A stretch of 64,000 bases of DNA from Isoetes taiwanensis (taxonomy: Eukaryota > Streptophyta > Lycopodiopsida > Isoetales > Isoetaceae). Each line of letters begins with the position of its first letter. Position 1 is the stretch's first letter. Location of the stretch: assembly GCA_021234155.1 (NCBI GenBank), contig JAJEKV010000163.1, positions 745,642 through 809,641 on the forward strand, read 5' to 3'. The notes under the pieces are model-generated. The model was not told the DNA's origin. It ran no database searches and was given only the letters and a program-made list of their open reading frames with translations. A program made the position numbers and the translations under genes. Of this stretch, positions 54,700-64,000 are shown piece after piece.

Positions 54700-57600
54700 A
54701 AGAATCTCCTGAACATAGTTACATCTCGGATTGATGGCCCTCTCTCCCTTTGGCGTGCTTGTATTTTTCATTTGGTACTTTTTCCTTTGCCTCATCATTT
54801 CCACTTCTTTGTATATCTCTATTATTTCTAATCTTTCTTCTTCTTATTTACTCCATGGCTCGTAACCGTTGTCCATGCTTTTTGGTGCCATTGCCCAGCG
54901 TACCCATTTGTTATTCTTTGGCTATGGTGTCGAAGTTTTTTTGTGTGTGTCGTGGTTGACTCTTTGTATTGCCCTCCACGAGTTTGATGAGTGCCTTATG
55001 GCGAAATGTTTTTACGCATTTGGAGGCCATGATAAATAGGATCACCGTAGAGTTTGTCTCCTAAGCACAAGTTTCCATGTCTTTGGACCAAGTTCTCGAT
55101 GGCATTGGAGGTATTCACGCGGTTATTATTTTGTTCGACATTTCATTGTTCATCTTGTTAGGCATAGGGGATACCTCTTCCTACTTAGCTTGGTAATTTC
55201 TTCATTCGTCTAGCTATGGTGCATCTTCCATCTCTTGCTTTTTCACATTGGTCCTTACATTCCCTCTTTTGCATATGTACCATAAATCTCAATCTTGTGG
55301 ATATAAGCTTTGACCATTTTACATTTGCATTCTTTGCACCATAGTTTTCATTTTTTTAAGATACCATTGTCGGGACCTCATTTGTGACAGGGCCTTTCGT
55401 TTGTAGTTTAAAAGCGCTTTCTATGATCGTCCTTTTATACTTAAAATTTTTCGTTGTTGTCACTTTTGGCATGTGCAAACACTTTGCTTCGTATCTTTCT
55501 GATATGTGAACCTTTATGTTCCACACTCTTTTTATTTTGTTATCGCATGACGTGATGCATTTATGAGTTTAATCTCTTATGATAGTTCCTAACGAGCTTT
55601 AATTTCATTTGTTATTTCATGTCGGCACCATGTTTTAAGACTTAAGGGTGCACATGGTTTGGTTCACTTTCCTTTACATGGCTTCATGCCATTTGGTTCA
55701 TGGTTTCAACGGTCTGTGCTTGTGACATAGTCGGATCTCATTTAGCCCATGAAATTCGTTTATTTCATTGTCTCACTTGGCCCACTTGCTTCGTTTTTCT
55801 ATTAATTTTTTCTTGTAGTTCCAGTTGCTCTATTGCTCCATATGGTCCATTTTTCATGATTTTGCGCGTGATTCACCGTTACTTCAGATTAATTTTGGTC
55901 ACCTCAGTCGTATCCTTATTCTATCACGCTTGCATTGCTCCATTTAGTCCCTTTGTTTCGTTCCTTGCTTTGTTTACACAAGTTCCATTGCTATAAGTTT
56001 CTTCATTATTCTTTTAAGCTCAATTGTCAGTTTAGTCTTTTGCTTCACATTGATTTTTACTTCACATTGTTCAGTTTTTTAGTGCCCTTGGGCCATCTGC
56101 CCATTTGCTCTAGATGGACCCTTTTTTAGCTCATTTGGTGCCATTTCTCTAGTTATTCCACTTCGGCTTTGTCTTTGCATCACATTGCTAGGTTAATGCC
56201 TTTGTACTGTTGTTCCTTTTTGCTTTACATCGTTTTATTTATTCTCCCCGATTCTTTGTTGCATGGTATTCTTATGAAGTTTTTTGGTTGTGGATCCATT
56301 TCTTTGGTATTCCTTCATTGGTCTAAGTTTTTTATTCTTTGGCATCCTTTGTTTTCTTTAGTCCTCATGATTCATTTCGTTTTCTCCCATTTTGTTCTTG
56401 ATATTCCACCCATTCATTCGGTGATGGTTGTCCATTCTTTACTCCATTTGGTCCATTAGTCTCTTTAGCCTCCATCTTGACTTTTGCATTTTGTCCCTTT
56501 GTCATGGGTTTGCCTCAGTTGCTCTTAGTTTTATTGCGGTTCTGGTTTCACGTACTCTTTGCTATGGTTCTATTCCTTTTCTTTACTCCTATTTATGTTG
56601 TTGGCCCTTTTCTAGTGGATTTATGATCGTATATTTGGTGGGTGATATTGGCATTACATATTTTCTCTTCATCAATTCTTTTTGTAGTTTCGTTTATTTA
56701 GGTCTTTTTGGCCTTCAACATTCAACATAGTTAGTTGAATCGTATTTTGGTCATATGCATCAGGTGGATATCCTTGTACTACATGGCTTTTTGTTGTACT
56801 TTAGGCTTTGTACATAATGCGTATCTTTTTGCCTCTCTAATCCTTTTTAGCATTATGACTCATTTGTTTCATTTGACCTTTGATCCATGCATAGGATATC
56901 ATGTATATTGTTTGTGGTTTTGTTGTCCCGATCCATCATTACCTTTGTATGCACATCCGATGTTACCTCTAGCTTTTTTAGCGGTAGCTTTCTCATCTCG
57001 GTGCGGTTATTGCAACTATTCCAATTGGCCATATGGGTCCCTAGTTTTGTCCTTTTTTAGTTCTTGTTCATGACATTATTTCCTTGACCCATTGTCCCTA
57101 TGGCATTTTTTTCCTTACATTTTCATAAGTTCTTTTGATCCTTTTGCATGCCACATTTAGTCCTTTGCTTGGTTTAATTTTTGCTTCGGCTTGGATATTG
57201 ATCCCTTTGTGTCGTTTTTTCGTGGTTGGTACCTCTAGCTCCTTTTATGTAAAATGCGTCTTTTTTGCATAACTTTTCTATGCGCCATTTGCGAGTGGTG
57301 CACATTGCCAAGTCGCCAAAATTTTTTATGCTTAGTCAGGTTTATCCACGGTTGTCTTTTTGCTCTAGGCTCTGTTTCTTTTCTTGATATCATCATTCGG
57401 TTCCCCTGGACATGTTTTTGCTATTCCCGATCCATCCATTTGCCATTGCTTCATTATCAAAATGTGCTTTTTCTGCTTTGCTCTTCTTTTTTCCATATTT
57501 TCCCTTTTCCAAGTACTTGGTGTCTTTATCTCCGTTTGTTCTAGTCTATTATTCGTTTTGTTTGTTTATGGGTGTTTTATATTGGGTCCTTGGGTGTTTG

Positions 57601-58420
57601 TTTCTATGTCTTTCGCATTGATCCTTTGTTGTCTCTATTTTGAATTCCTCCACTTGTTCCATGTGTCCCATCAGCTTCATTGTGCATTCTATTTTGTTGC
57701 GGTGACCGTTGTGGGCTTCGTTCCTCCTTTCTTTATTCCATTAGATTCTACATGCTTCTTTATGGGTTGGTTGGCTCCATTTTGCTATATACTCCTCATT
57801 ATCTCGGTAGCTCCATTTAATATCATTTCTCTATTTGGTTGTGTTTGCATTGTTTCCTTAATTTATTGTCTTTAGCTTATTGTTCCGTTTATCTCTAGTG
57901 ACATTATTACTATATTAGTCACATTGGTTCCTTCTTTGGTTTCTTTGTCTTCTTGCTCCTTTTCTATTGCTAGTTAGGATAGTTTGCTTTTATAGTTTTC
58001 TTTGTTAGTGTAGTATTTATTGGACACTAGTCATTTGAGATCGTTACTTTGATGATGACATCATGTTCGTGGCTCTATCTGCTGTTGTCCCATAAGTTCC
58101 TTCCCTTATCTCTTACTGCACTATTCCATTCTTCTTCGTTCTTATGTTCCCGTTTCCATCCCTCATAGCATTTCCTCCATCGTGTTCTCCTTCATTTGTA
58201 TTCATTCCATTGTTTGCTACTTGCTCTTATTTGCTTCTTCATTGTTCCTTTGGCTTTGTCTTATCTTTTTCTTTCCTCTTCTTTCGTTGCCGTCAGCCTT
58301 ATCTGTGCATTCTTTTCCAGTGACCTTGTAGACTCGTTTCTCCCTTTTTTTTGTACTATATGGCTCTTTAGCTTCTCTTCCTTTCAGTTTCCATGCTGAG
58401 TAGTTGGTGAGTTTGTTCCT
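54700..58420 (+). other. 3.7-kb T-rich, A-poor tract
   Basis: The plus strand is strongly pyrimidine-skewed, near half T with very little A over many 60-base rows. Words such as TTGCTCCATT, CATTTGGTCC and TTTGCTTC recur. Long open frames on this strand would encode Phe/Leu/Ser/Cys-rich peptides and are explained by composition. No domain, start context or termination signal supports a gene. Confidence 0.7.
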
Positions 58421-58423
58421 CTT

Positions 58424-58467
58424 CTATCGGCCAGTTTATGCCTATCATAGGACCCATCCCTAGGAAT
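58424..58467 (+). repeat. 43-bp direct repeat, copy 1
   Basis: CTATCGGCCAGTTTATGCCT through CCATCCCTAGGAAT. It matches 59387-59429 except for one C. Confidence 0.95.
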
Positions 58468-58611
58468 GCCGCGGTTCTATTCGCGGCGGACCAATAGAGC
58501 CGACATTCCTGGATGGGGCGATCCCATCCTCATCCCTATTTATTCACCTCTCTTCATTTGTTTCTATCGGCGTTCTCTTGAGCTAGTTTTCTCCTTCTTC
58601 TCTACCCTATC
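58464..58611 (+). repeat. Hairpin-bearing direct repeat, copy 2
   Basis: It matches 52700-52849: AATGCCGCGGTTCTATT, then an imperfect AATAGAGCCGACATTCC arm, GGATGGGG, TATTTATTCA, TTCTCTTGAGCTAG and CTTCTTCTCTACCCTATC. The hairpin arms are less perfect than in copy 1. Confidence 0.8.
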
Positions 58612-59386
58612 GGTTCCCTCACCCTCCCTCCTTGTTGGTTTTTCATTTGATCATGTTAGATTTATTTCCTTTTTTATGTCCTTTAAATTTGCATTCTTTA
58701 TTTCCTCGGCGTGGCTTTGTAGCCTCGAGGCATACTTATTGGTTTACTCTTCCTCGGCATGGCACTAGTATTTTATTTATTCATTCATGTTTTCTCTCGG
58801 TGTGGCTTTTGTGGCGGTTGAGTCAATATTTATTATTCATGTTTCTCATTGGTATTTGTTGCCTCGAGAGATCATATTTATTGTTTTTCGGTGGTATTTG
58901 TAGCCTCGGAGGGCACTAATCGGTTGTTTTTTTTCCGCGATGGTCATTCAGCGGATGGTTCCCGATTAATTCGGTGTTGTTTCTTTCGGCGTGGCCACGG
59001 AGCCTCGAGTTTTTCTTGCCTATGGCATCTAACTCATTGACGGGTTACTTTTCTTTCATCCTTGATTCTGGGATTGTTTAAGGACTTGTGGTTCTTGTAG
59101 TAGCGTGGGGTCGCGATGCTTCAACTATTTGCTTGGGTTTCCTCAAAACCTAAGGAAACATGGTTCTTCTTTAGGCGAGGATCTGTCCCAGGAGTCTTCT
59201 CATCTTTGCATCGACCAAGTGGGTGATAAAACCATCTTTTATGTTGTATTCTTCGGTTTCATCATGCTCTCGATGATTGTCTAGTTTTGAAACATTTAAA
59301 GTTCATATTTCCAAATTTTATCTATCCCTAGTGAGGGATCCATTTGTACTCAATGTTTTACAAAGCTCAATGAGAACACCACTTCA
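58612..59386. other. No gene; region between 43-bp repeats
   Basis: The phrase GT(A/G)GCCTCGAG and variants recur (58720, 58858, 58903, 59000) with CTCGGCGTGG-like phrases, suggesting decayed tandem units. No coding domain. Confidence 0.4.
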
Positions 59387-59429
59387 CTATCGGCCAGTTT
59401 ATGCCTATCATAGGACCCATCCTAGGAAT
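59387..59429 (+). repeat. 43-bp direct repeat, copy 2
   Basis: CTATCGGCCAGTTTATGCCT through CCATCCTAGGAAT. One base shorter than copy 1. Confidence 0.95.
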
Positions 59430-61950
59430 TAAATAATAATTTTAATAATAAATTTGGGAAACGTGCGAAAAGTATAAAGCCCCTTTTTGGCCATTAGGGT
59501 TTCATTTCCCGTTTGCCTTCTCCTCTCTTGCGCCTTCATCCTTATGGATCGCTTAACCTTCTGGCTTGATGGTATCTAGATGGAGAGCATTGGGACCCAT
59601 GGTCTCCTTTGATCTTCTTCACCCTTATCTCCTCCGGCAAGTAGATCTTATTTCTAACATGCGAGCATCATCGATTATGCGCCTTCCTTCAGTTCTTTCT
59701 GAAGAGATTGTACGCATCTGTCTACACCGAGGGCGATTTGCAGCTCTATCTCGACTTCCACACCCTGCCTCCGGATGTTGGGGTGATAGGCATGCCGGAA
59801 TGTCATTAAGGGCATAAGGAGATGAGGTACTGATCTCCCCATTATCACAATAGATCGGGAAGCTTGTTTTGAGCCCGATTTGCACTGGCCATCATTATGG
59901 ACCAGTATATTGAGGACGAGGAGATAGCTGCTGAGCATTCCTCCTTTTGTACCTCGACCCGAAGATGGCGAAGTCGTCGGCGAAAGCGGGGATTCGCCGC
60001 GGTGGAAGGAGTTAGCCACGAGGGAAGTAGGAAGAGATAAAGCCCTCAAACTCGAAGGGCTCGACCTCCTTCCTACCGTACTCTTGAATAACCAAAAGTG
60101 CGATTCTAGAAAGGACATTATGTGGGCCCTCTGCATTATTGCTGATATCGCGGGGCCGCAAAAAGATAGAGGTCCTCTATGATCTTGCAGAATCTTGCCG
60201 GGGCGACTTCCTTGACTTCACAAGCGCTTTGTCGTGCATCCGCCACAAGTTGAGGACTTGTTAGCATACCGGCGGAAGAGTTAGAGCCCGTTGAGACCCT
60301 CTTATCCCCGGCGGTTCTTCTTGGTGAGACACCCCAGCCTCAGGAGGAACACTTTGCAGCTCAGATGCGACCTCCTCCGGCAGATCAGCCCTTGCAAATC
60401 AGCATGGGAGGGATGGATCAGGAAGAGGAAGACTTTGGGACACCAAGGTAGGTCTTAGAGATGACAAAGGAAGAAGCGGAGGAGAGGAGAAGATCCCGTC
60501 AATTTGGAAAGGAAGCGGAGACCTCAAGGATCCTCGGGTTAGGGCAATGGGTAACCATGTGACCCGATTCTTTCTTTCGACCTTTTCGGCAAGGTGAGGT
60601 CTTGTTCTTCTCCAAGAACTTGGGGCCTTCTTCGAAGCTTCTTGGTGGGCTCCGTGCCATATCCACTTTGGCGGGCCATAAGAAGATTGACTATCCGCCA
60701 CCACCATTACTTTGGTCGAAGGGATTTGGCTATAGCAGCATTGGGGGCGTGGCGGGGATGTGCTAATATCGTCTTCTTGTGGCGGCACCTTTGGCCACAC
60801 TTACACCATCGGTGACATCTCGGGCCGCCCTCTGCTAGGCCTTGTGCTACTCGATGCGCCCTCTTGGCCTATAGGCGAAGAGGAGGGACCTAGTTCCTAG
60901 ACAATTGTATTCGCATCTTATCTGCTGGCATTATAGTTGTAAATTTTGGTTTGGCATTTTCCTTAGCCATTTTATAAATTATGATGTGCCATCTTTTTAT
61001 CAATTATGACCTCGTATCAATGAATACAATTAAATTGTTCTCTTCCATGATCGTCCTTATATCTATTAGAGTTTGGAGTATAAGAAAATTGTTCAATGTC
61101 CTATATTCATTCCTACCGTCTTGCGGGGCGAGGGACTCGAAGAATATGAAGAAAAGAATCACCAACCGGATCTGAAGGGGCGATCCGGGGACCTCCGAAC
61201 CGACTTCTGACCAGCGGTATGGGGAGTACCAGGCCGAGAGGGTGATTATGAGGAAGGGAACACTGAAGAAGAAGGAGAGCCCTATGATCCCGCTAAAGGC
61301 TTGGAAGTAGTTAACATTCTGGAGAAGCGGGCCTTTGAGGACTTACAACAAACTCTTAAGTCGAACATGGGACTATTGGGACATGACAAGGCATGAAGCT
61401 TTTCTGACGCTTAACGATCACTTGTGGCAGATTTTCTATGCCTTGAGAAGGCTCTTTAATCTTCTCATCATTAGCCCCACCTTTGGACTACCAACTGTTA
61501 TCGTCCAAGCTGGGCTCGCTACAAGTTAGTGAGCACGGCCATGTATCTTGAGCGTTAAGCTACTCTATCTTGTACCCTTTTAGCAGCCCTAGGTCCGGTC
61601 CACTCGGTTTGTTTTCTATGTTATGTGTGAGTTGAAGAATTGCCCAATGTAAAGTGTCTACCTCTATATTATATAACTTTAAGTTTTGTAACTGCCTTCA
61701 ATCTAATGATCTTCAATGTAACGACTGTTCTCACTTATAATAAAGATCTTTTCTATTGTAATTTTTTTTATTCTCTCTCTGTCTATACCATACGAAATGA
61801 TCTTCTTTGGGAGACTTGATGTCACTATAAATTTGCTTATACTTTTTTATGCTCAATATAGACGGTGCACCTGCAGCCTCGATAGACTAACACTTGAACC
61901 ACGAACTTATGTTGATGAAGAGGCAATTAGTCGAGTTACAAACTTATGTG
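59430..61950 (+). other. Degraded region with scattered coding-like pieces, probably retroelement
   Basis: Plus-strand pieces look protein-like but broken: MDRLTFWLDG (59544), SFDLLHPYLLRQVDLISNMR and SVLSEEIVRICLHRGRFAAL (about 59605-59750), LFFSKNLGPSSKLLGGLRAI (about 60605), EEGEPYDPAKGLEVVNILEK (about 61270). No family is recognised. A polyadenylation-like AATAAAG at 61739 follows a T-rich stretch. It may be 5' parts of element C or a separate dead element. Confidence 0.35.
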
Positions 61951-62039
61951 TTGAATGCCAATCCCCAAAGATATGTGGGAAGGCGGACCGGAGTTACCAA
62001 CCGTTCGCCAAGTCCACCACCATAGCGACCACGAACCGG

Positions 62040-62720
62040 GCCCGTGCACGCACAAAGGAGGCACCATTCTAAACGTCGTCGAAGTTCCTCTAGGGATAGT
62101 GACACCTCCTCACAATCAGCCATACGTGTCCTCCGAAGTCGTTCAGTATCATCTGGTGACCATGCAAAGCGCCGGGACAAGGAGTACAGTAAGGCGGTTG
62201 ATCTGACCATAACTAGTATATGGAAAAATAGGAAGGCTGGCCCGGTTTGATGGAAAATCTAGAAGCGGACTGAATCTGAGGGGAGTCCTGGTTGGGACGA
62301 GATGAAAGAGTTTGGGAAAATCCTATGGTATGAGAAAAGGATCTGGGAAGGTTGCCACCACAAACCTTAGGGAGCTGCCCGTATTTGGTGGAAGGGCTAT
62401 GCGAGCCAACATCACGGGCGAGGGAGTGCATGCAAGTTCAAAAAGTTTGCCAAAGCCTTTAAGTCGCATTACATGCCTCGTGCGCACAAATGCCATGATT
62501 CAAACTTTTTACGGTTGGAGCAAAAAGTATGTCGGTTCAGCCTACACGATGAATTCATGCTTTGAGGCTATATGTGAATTATGAATGAAAAGAGGGCGGT
62601 GGAGGGTTATATTGAAGGGCTAGCCCCCTCAATTAAACGAATGGTTAAGGCCATAGACCCCAAGTCGATTCGCGGTGAGGCTAAGGCATTGAGCCTTGAA
62701 GAGGACACGCCATGAAGCCC
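62040..62720 (+). pseudogene. Gag of gypsy element C
   Basis: An Arg/Ser-rich N-terminus (HHSKRRRSSSRDSDTSSQSA, then KRRDKEYSKAVDL) is followed by a capsid block read across a shift: KFKKFAKAFKSHYMPRAHKC, NFLRLEQKVCRFSLHDEFML, then stops and MNEKRAVEGYIEGLAPSIKR and MVKAIDPKSIRGEAKALSLE. It is related in pattern to gag of element B (xxVDGYIERLNNNIKRLIQAI). Stops and shifts make it non-functional. Confidence 0.75.
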
Positions 62721-63159
62721 GATTACCAACGCTTGACACCTTACTCCCAGCCACACCTTTTAAGGGCGATTCATTTGAGTCAGGGACCCTCTCAGTGAGA
62801 ACTCTAACAACCCCGCCGAGAAAGGAAAGTCTCCTTACGTGCAGATAAATCGAACAATGTCGGAAGGAAGTTTGGAACCTCTTACAGTCCATTCCCAAAG
62901 AGGCCGAGAGCAGCTCGTAGAGATAAGGCATGCTACAGGGTGTATGCGGCCGGGCACTTCATGCGAATTGTCCTTATGTCCACCTTGTTGCCTACCGCCA
63001 TGGCAGACCTCGATTGGGATGACCTCGAGTCCACTCTACCTGTCGAGGAGGAGGCTCCCAAATACATTCACGGTGAGTCCCATATCCTTGCAGCCATTGA
63101 AACCGGCAATGCTGAAAGTCAATCTGCCATTATTTCCACCATAGGTCAAGTAGGCGACA

Positions 63160-63660
63160 AACCTTTCATATTTCGATGGATCTGGTAGTACACATAATTT
63201 TGCTTCTCCTAGAATGGCTCGTATTGTGGCTTGAAACTTTGAGATCACGACCGAAGCCCGTTACTTTAGCCAGCGGCAAGATCAGACACACTCATGGCGT
63301 CGCATTAACCTTAAGATGTAGTTGCGGGTGCACGGTTGCCTTGGGTGCCGAGATAATGGATATTGGCAAATATGATCTTATTGTTGGTATGGAATTCTTG
63401 GCATCTGCAAAAGCCAATATAGGCGAGAAGCGGAAGTTACCTTCAACAGCTAACGGAGCCAGCGTGACTATAAAAGGTGATCCATTCAACCCTATTATGC
63501 GATCTATGTCCATCAGGCGGTTAGAAAAAGCTATCACCAAGAGGATAAGCTCCTCTGCGTCATTAGACTTGCCTCCATTGAGTCGGATGCTAGCGAAGCA
63601 AGTAGTTGATACCTTGCCGGAGGGGATTGCTAATCTTCTCCAGGGAATTTAGCGATCTTT
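63160..63660 (+). pseudogene. Retropepsin of gypsy element C
   Basis: The active-site loop reads FDGSGSTHNFASPRMARI (Asp codon 63175-63177). After a one-base shift come RPKPVTLASGKIRHTHGVAL, GAEIMDIGKYDLIVGMEFL (catalytic fold C-terminal block) and a linker (ANLLQGI) ending in a stop at 63650. The D-x-SGST form fits a gypsy protease with one extra residue or a nearby indel. The same IMDIGKYDL(I/L)VGM phrase occurs in element B, so the two are related. Confidence 0.8.
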
Positions 63661-63849
63661 TTCGGATGAGATCGAAACTTCCACCCTTTTAGAGGGTAGA
63701 ATGCGAAATAGCTTTGGAACCAGGTACTAAGCCTACCAAGTAAGGCCCGTCTGTAGTATGAGTCCCCCGAGTTGGCGAGCTTAGAAGCAACTTCGGGAGT
63801 TATTAAATCTAGGTTTCATTGGCCTAGTGTTTTTTGCCTTTTTGGCCCC

Positions 63850-64000
63850 TATCCTTTTGTTAGAAAAAGGATGGCTCCTTGAGGATGTGTATTGATTATA
63901 GGCAGCTCAATAAACATACCATCAAGAACGCTATGCTTTACCTAAGCGGACGAACTTATGGACCAGTTGCAAGGGGCCAAGTATTTCTCAAAAAGATTGA
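63850..64000 (+). pseudogene. Start of reverse transcriptase of gypsy element C
   Basis: [20 protein letters not shown] then KNAM (63865-63940), followed in another frame by ADELMDQLQGAKYFSK to the window edge. A stop precedes it and one frameshift falls inside. The rest lies beyond base 64000. Confidence 0.85.

Larger units (their letters stand above)
61960..64000 (+). mobile_element. Ty3/gypsy element C, running off the right end
   Basis: Gag (62040-62720), protease (63160-63660) and the start of RT (63850-64000) follow in order on the plus strand. RT continues beyond the window. Frameshifts are present in each. No 5' LTR or PBS could be fixed. Confidence 0.8.

Noticed and set aside
54750-58400. 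Long plus-strand frames that look like hydrophobic membrane proteins
   Set aside because: They follow directly from the T-rich composition (Phe, Leu, Ser, Cys codons), occur in all three frames and show no conserved motif or start context.

Overview
This looks like nuclear DNA from a land plant with a large, transposon-filled genome. It carries plant-type Ty3/gypsy and Ty1/copia retrotransposons, one copia primer-binding site matching initiator tRNA-Met, and one long intronless PLS-type pentatricopeptide repeat (PPR) gene. The PPR gene's wording, the L1/RTE-like LINEs with short microsatellite tails, the ZNF862-like hAT transposase and a second transposase-like gene with motifs I associate with invertebrate genomes all suggest a seed-free plant, perhaps a homosporous fern. 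That taxonomic call is inference with modest confidence. No rRNA gene, convincing tRNA gene, CRISPR array or bacterial-style operon is visible.

Layout. 1-9060: right-hand part of a decayed Ty3/gypsy element (A, + strand) with protease, reverse transcriptase/RNase H and integrase, then about 4 kb of extra ORF remnants, a polypurine tract and a 3' LTR. 9.4-11.2 kb: unrecognised coding remnants and a broken FCP1/NIF-like HAD phosphatase gene. 11.4-15.1 kb: a multi-exon transposase-like gene (- strand) with a partial duplication of its 3' part. 15.2-16.1 kb: a copia fragment (LTR, PBS, gag). 17.1-18.0 kb: a dispersed repeat with a second copy at 49.6-50.6 kb. 18,017-21,686: a complete hAT element with terminal inverted repeats and a perfect 8-bp target duplication. 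21.7-30.0 kb: a minus-strand Ty3/gypsy element (B) split by two plus-strand LINEs, one inside the integrase zinc finger and one just after RNase H. 30,975-34,696: a second member of the hAT family, without recognisable transposase. 38,341-41,013: the PPR gene, the only clearly intact protein gene. 41.9-52.6 kb: tandem repeats, small inverted-repeat elements, direct-repeat pairs and retroelement debris. 52.7-59.4 kb: a hairpin-bearing repeat present twice around a 3.7-kb T-rich, A-poor tract. 62-64 kb: gag, protease and the start of RT of a third Ty3/gypsy element (C), running off the window.

The sequence therefore reads mainly as a layered insertion history: gypsy B first, then LINEs and hAT elements into or beside it. 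The single PPR gene probably encodes an organelle-targeted RNA-binding protein and has no functional link to its neighbours.
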